A stretch of 56,333 nt of DNA from Actinomycetes bacterium (GTDB lineage: Bacteria > Actinomycetota > Acidimicrobiia > Acidimicrobiales > Ilumatobacteraceae), in contig JANXUF010000011.1 in the NCBI GenBank assembly GCA_025356335.1, positions 1-56,333 on the forward strand, in the 5' to 3' direction. Position numbers and translations under genes: made by a program. Shown here in pieces: positions 34,302 to 42,712 of the stretch. The first letter of the stretch is position 1, and each line of letters starts with the position of its first letter. The notes beneath the pieces are model-generated. The model worked only from the letters and a program-made list of their open reading frames with translations. It had not been told where the DNA came from and made no database searches.

Positions 34302-36230
34302 CTACCCGGTGATCGCCCGGAGGAACGCTTCGGCCTCGTCCCGACGTCGGGTGCGTTTCATCGGCGGCAACCCGTTGACGATGCTCCATCGATAGCTCGA
34401 CGTACCGAGGCGCTTGTCGAAGACGGCGACGACACCCCTGTCGGTGGTCGAACGGATCAGCCGGCCTGCAGCCTGCGCGAGGAGCATCGTCGCTCGTGGG
34501 ACGTCGATCTCGCTGAACGCTGCCGACCCGAGCAGCTCCCGCCTGGCCGACAGCAGCGGATCGTCAGGTCGCGGGAACGGGATTCGATCGATCGTGACCA
34601 GCGACAGGGTGCGGCCGGGGATGTCGACGCCCTGGAAGAACCCGGCGGTTGCGAACAGGCACGACGATTCGTCCTGACTGAACGCCTGGACGAGTGCCGT
34701 CTTGGGCAGATCGCGCTGGGTGAAGATCGGCACCTTCACACGCGGTTTGATCGCCGCGGCGGCTGCCTCCATCGCCCTCCAACTGGTGAACAACGCCAGC
34801 GTGCGCCCGCCTGCTGCAGCGATCAGGGCTTCGAGTTCGTCGTGCATCGCCTGCTGGTAATCCGCGTGGCGCGGGTCCGGCATGTGCATCGCGCAGTAGA
34901 TCAACCCGTGCGCCGCATAGTCGAACGGGCTGTCGACGTGCAGTTCCGACACGGCCGTGCCGGGGATACCGACCCGATGGGCGAGCGAACTCGGGATCGT
35001 TGCGCTGGTCAGTACCGCCGTCCGCTTGTTCCAGATTCCGGCGAGGAGGATCGGGCCGACGTCGAGCGGAGCGATTTCCAACGATGCTGCTTCTGCGGTG
35101 CCCTCGACGAAGGCAACCGACTGCTCACCGAATCCGAGCGCCGCATCGATGTCCTCGATCAACGACGTCGCCATCGTCTGCGCCCGGATCACGCGTTGCT
35201 TGGCATCGTCGACCGGTGTGTCCACCTTGCGCAGCGCTGCCTGCAGCGCGTCGAGGCGTCGCCGACCGTCGTTGAGGATCTCGACGAGGTCGTCTGGCAG
35301 CGGCCGTGGCAATCGTTTGCCGAGCACTCGTTGCATCGTCTCTCGCACGGCGACACCGGCGTCGATCACTGCCCCGGTCACGGCAGTGTCATCGAGGATT
35401 CGTCGAGCCGTCTGTGCGGTGCGGGTGAACCGGCTCGCCGAAATCGAGATACCGACCGTGTCGCTCATGATGTCTTCGAGCTGGTGGGCTTCGTCGACGA
35501 CGACCACGTCGTGGTCCGGCAGGATGACGCCGCCGCTGGCGACGTCGAGTCCGTAGAGGTAGGTATTGACGACGATCACATTGGCCGCAGCGGCGCGGTT
35601 TCGGGCGGCCTCTGCCCAACAGACGTCTCCCATCGGGCAGCGTTTGGCGCCGGGACACTCGTCCGACGAGACACTGACGGATTGCCACGCCCTGTCCGTC
35701 GGTACCCAGCTGAGTTCGGCGGCGTCCCCGGTCGTCGAGGTCGCCGACCACTCCGCCAGCCGCTTGATCTCCAGCTTGGTGGTACTGGCGAGGCCCTCCA
35801 TCTCGATCTGCGACTGGTCGGGGTGATGGACCTCCCTCAGGCGCTGCACGCAGATGTAGTTGGAGCGTCCCTTGAGGACGGCGAATTCGAACTCCCGCCC
35901 GAGTGTCTCCTTCAGGAACGGCAGGTCCTTGTTGGCGAGCTGGTCCTGCAACGCCTTCGTCGCTGTGGTGACCACGACCGTCTTGCCGGACAGGATCGCC
36001 GGCACGAGATAGCCGAGTGACTTGCCGACGCCGGTCGGCGCACCGACGATCAGATGCCTGCGTTCGGCGATGGCGGTGGCGACGGCACCTGCCATCTGGC
36101 GTTGACCCGGGCGATCCTCCGAGCCGGCCATCGTCGCCGTGACCTCGGCGATCGTCCGCTGTGCAGTCGCTGCTGCCCTGGCCACGGCTGACGTTCTGGC
36201 GGCAAGCGGCGCGTTGTCCTCGGGAGCCAT
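34302..36230 (-). CDS. ATP-dependent helicase, DinG/XPD-like with Fe-S cluster cysteines
   Basis: Superfamily 2 helicase, 642 aa. Q-motif region RPGQRQMAGAV, Walker A GAPTGVGKSLGY, Ia TATKALQDQL, DEAH box VVVVDEAHQLED, and C-terminal motifs LFTSWRAMEAA, FFQGVDIPGRTLSLV and QAAGRLIRSTTDRG. Four cysteines (YICVQR, DECPGAKRC, MGDVC) between motifs I and II match the XPD/DinG 4Fe-4S cluster. It probably unwinds 5'-tailed DNA in repair. It is transcribed alone; the 99-bp gap to the epimerase gene carries two direct GTTCTGCAC copies (34237, 34256). Confidence 0.93.
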   Translation of the reverse strand: MAPEDNAPLAARTSAVARAAATAQRTIAEVTATMAGSEDRPGQRQMAGAVATAIAERRHLIVGAPTGVGKSLGYLVPAILSGKTVVVTTATKALQDQLANKDLPFLKETLGREFEFAVLKGRSNYICVQRLREVHHPDQSQIEMEGLASTTKLEIKRLAEWSATSTTGDAAELSWVPTDRAWQSVSVSSDECPGAKRCPMGDVCWAEAARNRAAAANVIVVNTYLYGLDVASGGVILPDHDVVVVDEAHQLEDIMSDTVGISISASRFTRTAQTARRILDDTAVTGAVIDAGVAVRETMQRVLGKRLPRPLPDDLVEILNDGRRRLDALQAALRKVDTPVDDAKQRVIRAQTMATSLIEDIDAALGFGEQSVAFVEGTAEAASLEIAPLDVGPILLAGIWNKRTAVLTSATIPSSLAHRVGIPGTAVSELHVDSPFDYAAHGLIYCAMHMPDPRHADYQQAMHDELEALIAAAGGRTLALFTSWRAMEAAAAAIKPRVKVPIFTQRDLPKTALVQAFSQDESSCLFATAGFFQGVDIPGRTLSLVTIDRIPFPRPDDPLLSARRELLGSAAFSEIDVPRATMLLAQAAGRLIRSTTDRGVVAVFDKRLGTSSYRWSIVNGLPPMKRTRRRDEAEAFLRAITG

Positions 36231-36444
36231 GAGGAGTTCACGCTACTGGGGTCACCCGTCGCCATCGGGGAACCCGCGTGAGGTCGCGGTCACGCCGCCC
36301 CGTGATGGCGGAATTCGGGTGACCGCCGGTCGCCACGTGGCGTGACAGCGCAGCGGTAGAGACCGTCTGGCCCAGACCCCGGAGCCGGCATCGGCGTTCA
36401 ATGACCACAGCGGAAGGCGGAGAGGGCGGTACTGTCGAGAGGCC

Positions 36445-37254
36445 ATGTCCAACGCCGCCACTGCTGCCGCCAACGCCGCCGGGCTCGACCCGAAACGCAT
36501 CCCCACACACATCGCCTGTGTGATGGACGGCAACGGGCGCTGGGCACAACGGCGAGGTCTCAAGCGTACGGAGGGACATGCTGCCGGCGAGGAAGCACTG
36601 TGGGATGTCGTCCAGGGAGCCCTCGACCTCGGTGTCAAATGGCTGACGGTCTACGCATTTTCGACAGAGAACTGGCGCCGGCCCGTCGACGAGGTCCGCT
36701 ACCTCATGAACTTCAACCGTGAGATCCTCCAGCGCCGCAAGCACCATCTCCACAGTCAGGGGGTGCGCATCCGATTCGCCGGTCGTCGTGACTGGCACGT
36801 GCCGCGCAAGTTGCTGCGTGAGCAGGACGAGTCGATGTCGCTGACCCAGGGAAACCGCACGATGACGCTGACGTTCGCCTTCAACTACGGCGGTCGGGCG
36901 GAGATCATCGACGCCGTCAAACGGATGATCGACGACGGCGTCAAATCCAACGATGTCACCGAGAAACTGATCTCCAAGTACTGCTATTTCCCGGACATGC
37001 CGGACCCCGAACTGATGGTGCGCACCAGCGGCGAGTTCCGCATGTCGAATTTCCTCCTCTGGGAACTGGCTTACAGCGAACTCGTCTTCACGCCCGTACT
37101 GTGGCCGGACTTCAGGGCGAAGAACCTGTTCGAGGCGATCAAGGAGTACCAGGACCGCAACCGTCGCTTCGGCGGCATCGAGAGCGGCTCGGCACCGGAC
37201 TTCGACCCGCCGTCGCACGCCATTCCCGAGGCAGCCTTGGACACCGGCTCGTGA
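36445..37254 (+). CDS. uppS: Isoprenyl transferase (polyprenyl diphosphate synthase)
   Basis: Cis-prenyltransferase, 269 aa, making the long-chain polyprenyl diphosphate lipid carrier for cell-wall synthesis. Conserved regions: HIACVMDGNGRWAQRRGLKR (catalytic Asp), GHAAGEEAL, LTVYAFSTENWRRP, FNYGGRAEIIDAV and the C-terminal LMVRTSGEFRMSNFLLWELAYSE region with the RXSXXXRXSNF pattern. The Gly in SGEFRMSN agrees with the family. The 3' neighbour recO starts 20 bp later, the classical actinobacterial pairing. The 214-bp gap to the helicase gene upstream shows no gene. Confidence 0.96.
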   Translation: MSNAATAAANAAGLDPKRIPTHIACVMDGNGRWAQRRGLKRTEGHAAGEEALWDVVQGALDLGVKWLTVYAFSTENWRRPVDEVRYLMNFNREILQRRKHHLHSQGVRIRFAGRRDWHVPRKLLREQDESMSLTQGNRTMTLTFAFNYGGRAEIIDAVKRMIDDGVKSNDVTEKLISKYCYFPDMPDPELMVRTSGEFRMSNFLLWELAYSELVFTPVLWPDFRAKNLFEAIKEYQDRNRRFGGIESGSAPDFDPPSHAIPEAALDTGS

Positions 37255-37273
37255 TTCCACGCAGGCGACGACG

Positions 37274-37990
37274 ATGAGCCTCTACCGCGATTCCGGTGTC
37301 GTCCTGCGTACCTACAAGCTCGGCGAATCCGACCGCATCGTCGTCATCCTCACGCTCGGCCACGGCAAGATCCGTGCCGTTGCCAAGGGTGTGCGCAAGA
37401 CGAAGAGTCGCTTTGGCGGGCGCCTCGAACCGTTGAGCAACGTCAGCCTGCTCGTCTACGAGGGTCGTGAGCTGGACACCATCAGTCAGGTGGAGACGAT
37501 CGATTCGCTCGGCCCGCTGTATGGCGACCTCGACCGTCTGACGCAGGGCCTCTCGCTGTTGGAAGTCGTCGATCGCATCACGCCGGACCGTGAACCTGTG
37601 CCGCATCTGCATCGGATGCTCGTCGGCGCGCTTCGATCGCTGGAGTCGCGACCGTTGCCGCTGGTCGTTCCGGCATTCTTCTGGAAGTTGCTCGCTGCCG
37701 AGGGTGTGCGCCCGGAACTCGATGTCTGCGTGCGCTGTGGGGAGGCCGACAATCTCATCGCCTTCGACATGAACGAGGGCGGAGTGTTGTGCAGGACGTG
37801 CCGTACTGGCACGCCGATCTCGGCTGAGGCATTGAGGCTGACGAGGATGATCCTCGGCGGCGGGATGAACGCAGCGCTCGACGAGCCCGTGACCCCGGCG
37901 ACGGCCGAAGTCCGTCACCTGGCAACCGAGGCGATGGAGCACCACCTCGAACGCCGCCTCCGCAGCGTCGCTCTGTACGAACGCCTATAG
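37274..37990 (+). CDS. recO: DNA repair protein RecO
   Basis: Recombination mediator that works with RecF/RecR to load RecA. 238 aa. The N-terminal OB fold begins RDSGVVLRTYKLGESDRI, with KGVRKTKSRFGGRLEPL following. The C-terminal zinc-binding part has CVRCGE and CRTC (four Cys). ATG 37274 fits the family start. It is followed by a palindromic hairpin that probably ends its transcript. Confidence 0.94.
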   Translation: MSLYRDSGVVLRTYKLGESDRIVVILTLGHGKIRAVAKGVRKTKSRFGGRLEPLSNVSLLVYEGRELDTISQVETIDSLGPLYGDLDRLTQGLSLLEVVDRITPDREPVPHLHRMLVGALRSLESRPLPLVVPAFFWKLLAAEGVRPELDVCVRCGEADNLIAFDMNEGGVLCRTCRTGTPISAEALRLTRMILGGGMNAALDEPVTPATAEVRHLATEAMEHHLERRLRSVALYERL

Positions 37991-38003
37991 AAACTGAGTC
38001 CAA

Positions 38004-38027
38004 TTTTGCACCGCCGGCGGTGTAAAA
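38004..38027. terminator. Bidirectional palindromic terminator between recO and mazF
   Basis: A 24-bp near-perfect palindrome, TTTTGCACCGCC/GGCGGTGTAAAA, with one G-T deviation, lies 13 bp after the recO stop and 20 bp after the mazF stop on the other strand. A GC stem bordered by A4/T4 on both sides fits a convergent bidirectional terminator. Confidence 0.65.
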
Positions 38028-38047
38028 CGGTCCACAGAAGCCGGGAG

Positions 38048-38338
38048 CTACACGCCGCCTGTCGCCCGGCCCAACGCCGCGCAGACGTCTTCCATCGTCT
38101 CCGGTCGGACCCTCCCGACCCTGCGGCGGAACTCGGAGCGCTGAACGAGTTGCGTGTTGTCGAGGTTGACGACGGAGGGGACTCGCAGGCCGTCCGGCGC
38201 CCCGACCGGTACCTCCGTCGACAAACCCCGAATCGTCGAAGTCACCGGACCGACGATCACGCTGGTCAGGTGACTGCCCATCGGGTCGCGGGTCAACACC
38301 ACAACCGGACGAACCTTGTCCAGCAGTGCCAGCCACAA
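38048..38338 (-). CDS. MazF/PemK-family toxin
   Basis: Type II toxin of the MazF endoribonuclease fold, 96 aa from TTG 38338. The fold core is clear: KVRPVVVLTRDP (active-site Arg in strand 2), SVIVGPVTSTIRGLSTEV (Thr/Ser region) and VVNLDNTQLVQRSEF. The family normally starts M-RGEVW. Here the codons before TTG encode PRRGE after the antitoxin's TAA, with no ATG/GTG/TTG among them, so the usual start is missing and the protein would lack RGE. It may use the TTG or be impaired. The antitoxin gene ends 15 bp upstream. Confidence 0.82.
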   Translation of the reverse strand: MWLALLDKVRPVVVLTRDPMGSHLTSVIVGPVTSTIRGLSTEVPVGAPDGLRVPSVVNLDNTQLVQRSEFRRRVGRVRPETMEDVCAALGRATGGV

Positions 38339-38353
38339 CTCGCCGCGCCGCGG

Positions 38354-38620
38354 TTAGGTGGATTCGTCGCCATACAGCGCATCCCAATCGGTGTCGTCGG
38401 CGAGGCGAGCCGGTTTCGGCCGATAGTTGGTCAACGCAATCTCGTCCGATGTGGGCGGATTGGCGAGGTAGGCAGCGATGTCCGATTTGGCGCGTGCTGA
38501 TCGAAGCAGTTCGTCCACAGCCCGGTCCACTGCATCCGACACAGAGGCAGCGCCGACGGCCTGTTGGGCGGCGCGCAACTTCGACCGGTCGGCCGTAATC
38601 GTCACCTTCTCTCGTGCCAT
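38354..38620 (-). CDS. MazE-like (ribbon-helix-helix) antitoxin
   Basis: 88 aa. The N-terminal beta-strand and helices (REKVTITADRSKLRAAQQAVG, then SVSDAVDRAVDELL) form a ribbon-helix-helix DNA-binding unit. The acidic, disordered C-terminus (LADDTDWDALYGDEST) would wrap the toxin. ATG 38620 is chosen because the RHH begins at once. It precedes the MazF gene with 15 bp between them, the standard antitoxin-first order, and is probably autoregulatory. Divergent from glyS. Confidence 0.85.
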   Translation of the reverse strand: MAREKVTITADRSKLRAAQQAVGAASVSDAVDRAVDELLRSARAKSDIAAYLANPPTSDEIALTNYRPKPARLADDTDWDALYGDEST

Positions 38621-38717
38621 ATTGCAGACCTTACCTGCAGCGGTAACGCCCACCGAGGTGCGCCGACCGTCAATTCGTCGTCGTCCGACGTGCGCCACGG
38701 CCTACCCTGGAATCCCT

Positions 38718-40028
38718 ATGCCAGCAAGTGACCTCGAGCAGATCGTCAACCTCGCAAAGCGCCGCGGTTTTGCCTACCCCTCTGCAGAGATCTACGGCGG
38801 TTTCCGAAGCAGCTATGACTACGGCCCGCTCGGCTCGCTGATGCTTCGCAATGTCAAGGACGCGTGGGTGCGGGCAATGGTGCAGCAACGCGATGACGTC
38901 GTGCTGATCGACGCTTCGATCATCAGCCCCCCGGCGATCTGGGAAGCCAGCGGCCATCTCGCCAACTTCACCGATCCGCTCGTGGACTGCACGAAGTGCA
39001 AGCAGCGTTTCCGTGAGGATCAGCTCGACGACCCGACGCTCTGCCCGAATTGCGGTTCACGTGACTCCTTCACTGCTTCACGCGCCTTCAACCTGATGTT
39101 CAAGACGCAGGCAGGTGTCGTCGAGGGAGCGGGCACCGACGTCTACCTGCGGCCGGAGACAGCGCAGGGCATGTTCATCAATTTCATGAACGTGTTGCAG
39201 ACGACTCGCAAGAAGCCGCCGTTCGGCATCGCTCAGGTCGGCAAGAGCTTCCGCAACGAGATCACGCCTGGCAACTTCATCTTCCGTACCCGCGAGTTCG
39301 AGCAGATGGAGATGGAGTTCTTCGTCCCTCCTGCCGACGGCCAGCAGTGGTACGAGTACTGGTGCAACGCCAGGCTCGAGTGGTACGTCAACCTCGGTAT
39401 GCCGCGTGAGATGCTGCGCCTGCGCCCACACGATCCGGACGAACTGGCCCACTATTCGGTGGGGACGTCCGACGTCGAATTCCTGTTCCCGTGGGGCTGG
39501 GGAGAACTCGAAGGTATCGCCCAACGGACCGACTACGACCTCAAGCAGCACGCCGAGCACTCCGGCCAGAAGCTCGACTACTTCGACCAGGCGACGAACG
39601 AGCGGTATGTCCCGTTCGTCATCGAGCCCGCCGCCGGTGCCAACCGAACGATGGCGGCATTCATGCTCGCAGCGTACGACGAGGACGTGATCAACGGTGA
39701 GCCGCGCACGGTGCTGCGTCTTCATCAGCGCCTGGCGCCGTACAAGGTCGCCGTACTGCCGCTGTCCAAGAAGGACGCGCTGACGCCGACGGCGAAGGCG
39801 ATCTTCGAGACGCTCAGCGACCGATACATGGTCGACTACGACGAGACGCAGGCGATCGGCCGCCGCTATCGCCGCCAGGACGAGATCGGCACGCCGCTGT
39901 GCGTCACCGTCGATTTCGACACCCTCGAGGACAAGGCCGTGACGATCCGCGAGCGTGACACGACAGAGCAGGTCCGTGTCCCTATCGCCGATCTGCTCAC
40001 CGAACTGAACAGCCGCCTCGGCTTCTGA
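38718..40028 (+). CDS. glyS: Glycyl-tRNA synthetase (dimeric, class II)
   Basis: Charges tRNA-Gly. 436 aa, single-chain alpha2-type enzyme. Motifs: FAYPSAEIYGGFRSSYDYGP at the N-terminus, zinc-like CTKCKQ...CPNCGS (about residues 94-115), motif 2 FRNEITPGNFIFRTREFEQMEMEFF region, motif 3 GANRTMAAFMLAAY, and a C-terminal anticodon-binding domain (LAPYKVAVLPL onward). ATG 38718 is the first plausible start. Intrinsic hairpin follows at 40055. Confidence 0.96.
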   Translation: MPASDLEQIVNLAKRRGFAYPSAEIYGGFRSSYDYGPLGSLMLRNVKDAWVRAMVQQRDDVVLIDASIISPPAIWEASGHLANFTDPLVDCTKCKQRFREDQLDDPTLCPNCGSRDSFTASRAFNLMFKTQAGVVEGAGTDVYLRPETAQGMFINFMNVLQTTRKKPPFGIAQVGKSFRNEITPGNFIFRTREFEQMEMEFFVPPADGQQWYEYWCNARLEWYVNLGMPREMLRLRPHDPDELAHYSVGTSDVEFLFPWGWGELEGIAQRTDYDLKQHAEHSGQKLDYFDQATNERYVPFVIEPAAGANRTMAAFMLAAYDEDVINGEPRTVLRLHQRLAPYKVAVLPLSKKDALTPTAKAIFETLSDRYMVDYDETQAIGRRYRRQDEIGTPLCVTVDFDTLEDKAVTIRERDTTEQVRVPIADLLTELNSRLGF

Positions 40029-40054
40029 CCGGCTTCTTTCCTGCGACGAACTCA

Positions 40055-40105
40055 GTCGCTGTCGGCAGAAGTCGCAGCATCTGCTACCTCCGGCGACAGC
40101 GACTC
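40055..40105. terminator. Convergent hairpin between glyS and ABC permease
   Basis: AGTCGCTGTCG (40055-40065) and CGACAGCGACT (40095-40105) form an 11-bp stem; within the loop GCAGA and TCTGC form a second stem. It lies in the 91-bp gap between two convergent genes and fits a bidirectional transcription end. Confidence 0.55.
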
Positions 40106-40119
40106 CGATTCGAGGTGCG

Positions 40120-40878
40120 TCAGGCGCTGTTGCGCTGGAAACGGCGAGTCGCCCACCATGCAAGCAGAATCGCCACGCCGACCGTGACGAGGGATCCTTT
40201 GGCGACCGTGACCGAGGCGATGTCGCCGCGGAACAGCGCCCGCACGGTGTCGACCACATAGCTGAGCGGGTTGACCTGCGAGACGCGACGCAGCCACGTC
40301 GGCGCCAACGTCATCGGCAGCAGCACGCCGGAGAGCAGCAGGAGCGGCAGTGTCACACCCTGGACGAACGGGGCGAAGGAGTCCTCGTCCCTGAGGATCA
40401 GGCCCATCGTGTACGACGCTGCCGCCATGCCGAGTGACAGTACGCAGATGACGGCGATCGAGACGAACGCACCGCCCCAGTTGGGTCGGAGGCCGAAGGG
40501 GATGGCGACGAGCGTCAGCAGGATCGCCTGCACACCGATCGTCACGACGTTGGACATCGTCCGTCCCATGATCAGCGCCAGCCGCGACGCAGGTGTGACC
40601 CGTTGACGGTCGACGACACCTTCACGTAACTCCTGGATGATCCCGAAGCCGGCGAAGCCGGCACCGAAGATCGCCAGCTGCAGCAGCAGGCCCGGCACGA
40701 AGATCTTGTACGAGTCGGAGCCGCCGAGTCCGCCGCCGCTGATGTTCTTCAGCAGTGGGCCGAACAGCGCAAGGTAGAGGATTGGTTGCGTCAGGCCGAA
40801 GAACACCCAGACGGGGTTGCGGACGAGTTGGCGCATCTGGCGGATGAAAATCACCCAGGTTTCGGTCACGATGGTCAT
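40120..40878 (-). CDS. ABC-2 type transporter permease (DrrB-like)
   Basis: Membrane half of a DrrAB-type exporter, 252 aa with six helices. It contains the ABC-2 pattern with FGIIQELREGVVDRQRVTPASRLALIMGR, the EXE-like coupling region of DrrB proteins, and the C-terminal LPLLLLSGVLLPM, LRRVSQVNPLSYVVDTVRALFRG stretch, here split across helices 5 and 6. It is 19 bp downstream of its ATPase. Regulation by the upstream PadR protein is suggested by operator palindromes. Confidence 0.9.
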   Translation of the reverse strand: MTIVTETWVIFIRQMRQLVRNPVWVFFGLTQPILYLALFGPLLKNISGGGLGGSDSYKIFVPGLLLQLAIFGAGFAGFGIIQELREGVVDRQRVTPASRLALIMGRTMSNVVTIGVQAILLTLVAIPFGLRPNWGGAFVSIAVICVLSLGMAAASYTMGLILRDEDSFAPFVQGVTLPLLLLSGVLLPMTLAPTWLRRVSQVNPLSYVVDTVRALFRGDIASVTVAKGSLVTVGVAILLAWWATRRFQRNSA

Positions 40879-40897
40879 GTCTGTCAGCGCTGCTCTT

Positions 40898-41872
40898 TCA
40901 GCCGTCTGCGTCTTCGCGCAGGGAACGACCCGTGAGGGTCAGGAATACGTCGTCGAGTGTCGGGCGATGGACCTGGACGGATTTGAGGCGCAGCCCCGCG
41001 CTGTCCAGCGCGCGAAGCAGCGGGGGAACAGCGGTGTCACCGCGTTCGACGGTGAGCACCAGTTTGTTGCCGTCGACGACGTTGGTGCGCGGCGCCAATG
41101 CCTCGCCGGCCACCTTGGCGGCAAGGGCGAGGTCACCGTCGACGCTGACGGTGATCACGTCGCCGGAGACTCGCGCTTTCAACGCCTCGGGCGTGTCATC
41201 GGCGACGATCTGACCGTCGTCCATCACCAGCAGGCGGTCGGCGAGCGCGTCGGCCTCGTCGAGGTAGTGCGTCGTCAGGACGATCGTCACGCCGTGGTTG
41301 TCACGAAGGCTGCGTATGTGCTCCCACAGGTTGGCGCGGCTCTGCGGGTCGAGGCCGGTCGTCGGCTCGTCGAGGAAGACGAGCTTCGGATCGTGCATCA
41401 GCCCGAGGGCGACGTCGAAGCGGCGACGTTGGCCACCTGACATCTCGGCGAGCGTGCGCCCTTCGAATCCGGAGAGGTCGAGCGTCGGCAGGAGTGCTTT
41501 CAGCCTGTCGGTCGCCGCAGCCTTGTTCATGCCCTGCAGACGGGCCTGGGTGATCAATTCCTCGCCGAGCCGGGTACCGGGCGCCGGCACAGCACCGATC
41601 TGGGCGACGTAGCCGATGCGTCGGCGAACCTCCCGAGAGTGCGTGATCAGATCGGCGCCGGCGACGAGGGCCGTGCCGCGAGACGGTGTGAGCAGTGTCG
41701 TCAACATCCTCAACGTCGTCGTCTTGCCGGCGCCGTTCGGCCCGAGGAGGCCGACGATCTCACCATCGGAGACATCGAAGTCGACGCCCTTCACCGCATC
41801 GACCGGCCCGGCTTTCGTCTTGAAGGAACGGGCGAGTTGTCGCGACTCGATCGCCAGGTTGGATTTCGTCAT
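40898..41872 (-). CDS. ABC transporter ATP-binding protein (DrrA-like)
   Basis: ATPase of a daunorubicin-resistance-type exporter, 324 aa. Walker A GPNGAGKTTT, Q-loop YVAQIGAV, signature MSGGQRRR, Walker B LVFLDEPTTGLD, switch His TTHYLDEAD, and the extended DrrA C-terminal domain ending HRPTLDDVFLTLTG. ATG 41872 is used; GTG 41878 would add two residues. A perfect 16-bp palindrome identical in core to the site before the PadR gene lies just upstream (41883-41898), so PadR probably represses it and the efflux substrate probably induces it. Confidence 0.93.
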   Translation of the reverse strand: MTKSNLAIESRQLARSFKTKAGPVDAVKGVDFDVSDGEIVGLLGPNGAGKTTTLRMLTTLLTPSRGTALVAGADLITHSREVRRRIGYVAQIGAVPAPGTRLGEELITQARLQGMNKAAATDRLKALLPTLDLSGFEGRTLAEMSGGQRRRFDVALGLMHDPKLVFLDEPTTGLDPQSRANLWEHIRSLRDNHGVTIVLTTHYLDEADALADRLLVMDDGQIVADDTPEALKARVSGDVITVSVDGDLALAAKVAGEALAPRTNVVDGNKLVLTVERGDTAVPPLLRALDSAGLRLKSVQVHRPTLDDVFLTLTGRSLREDADG

Positions 41873-41882
41873 CGACACACTC

Positions 41883-41898
41883 TAGTCAAATTTGACTA
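41883..41898. promoter_or_regulatory. PadR operator, exporter promoter
   Basis: TAGTCAAATTTGACTA is a perfect 16-bp palindrome 10 bp before the exporter ATPase start. Its core recurs before the PadR gene at 42549-42566, and a half site (GTCAAA) follows at 41902. Confidence 0.8.
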
Positions 41899-41902
41899 TT
41901 CG

Positions 41903-42538
41903 TCAAAGGGATTTCCGTCGAGCATCGATCGTGTCCGGCGGGCGTGGGTGACCGTCCATGTTCCGTTCATCGGCGAACGAATAGGTGCCCTCGTTCAGCC
42001 GTTTCAGAAAGGAGCGTGTCCATTCGAGCTCACCTTTGATCCGCGAGTCACCGAAGTCGATGACTTCGCGTACGTGTTCCGGCACGTCGCCGTCTGCACC
42101 GGTCGCTCCGTCTTCGATACTCGCTCTGATGAACGCCAACTCGTCCCGCTGTGCCGCGAGCTGTTTCAGTCGAGCGCCGAGTGCGGACTTCAGTTCACCG
42201 CGCGACATGAACAACATCAACGAAAGCGCAGGGACCAGCGGTTCCGCTGGGCGTTTCACCTGCCACCAGCTCGTGCGCAACAGCTTCTGGAATTCCTTTT
42301 CACCTTCAGCGGTGACGACATACTCAGTGCGCTCCGGCCGCCCCGGCTCTCCTGCCAACGCCGTGCCAGTGATCAGGCGGTCCTTCTCGAGGATCTTCAG
42401 CGCCGAGTACACCGAGCCCGTCTTGGTGTTCATCCAGCCGTCGAGATGCCAGGACAGCAGCTCTCGTCTGACGTCGTATCCGTGGACCGGTTGAAAGATG
42501 CGGACGACGCCGAGCACGAGTAGGCGAGTAGACGACAC
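41903..42538 (-). CDS. PadR-family transcriptional regulator
   Basis: 211 aa. The N-terminal winged helix has LLVLGVVRIFQPVHGYDVRREL, TKTGSVYSALKILEKDRLI and the wing EPGRPERTEYVVTAEGEKEF. The C-terminal part (110-211) is helical with the PadR_C-like dimerisation region. GTG 42538 is chosen because the conserved domain begins at once and because the start at 42556 would lie inside the operator palindrome. It is adjacent to and co-directional with the exporter genes, the standard drug-responsive PadR arrangement. Confidence 0.88.
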   Translation of the reverse strand: MSSTRLLVLGVVRIFQPVHGYDVRRELLSWHLDGWMNTKTGSVYSALKILEKDRLITGTALAGEPGRPERTEYVVTAEGEKEFQKLLRTSWWQVKRPAEPLVPALSLMLFMSRGELKSALGARLKQLAAQRDELAFIRASIEDGATGADGDVPEHVREVIDFGDSRIKGELEWTRSFLKRLNEGTYSFADERNMDGHPRPPDTIDARRKSL

Positions 42539-42548
42539 GACTCGAATT

Positions 42549-42566
42549 ATAGGCAAATTTGACTAT
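42549..42566. promoter_or_regulatory. PadR operator, own promoter
   Basis: ATAGGCAAATTTGACTAT is an 18-bp palindrome with one mismatch pair, 11 bp upstream of the PadR GTG, sharing the CAAATTTG core and flanks with the exporter site. It indicates autoregulation. Confidence 0.78.
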
Positions 42567-42712
42567 CGACGTCACTGTCTACAGTTCGACGAGCGGCGCA
42601 CTTATTACGAAACTATTACAGATAGTTGCAACACTGAAACAACATTGCAGTAGTGTTACGAACCGTTGCTGACGTGCCCCCCGGGCCAGGACACACGGAG
42701 ACCACTACTTTG

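Noticed and set aside
33972..36020. 682-codon open frame on the plus strand
   Set aside because: It is antisense to the DinG-type helicase, whose motifs are complete. The antisense protein is Arg/Asp/Gly-rich with no domain; long antisense frames are expected in high-GC DNA.
42567..42712. c-di-AMP (ydaO) riboswitch before the NlpC/P60 gene
   Set aside because: Such switches often precede this gene class, but the short AT-rich leader lacks the conserved elements.
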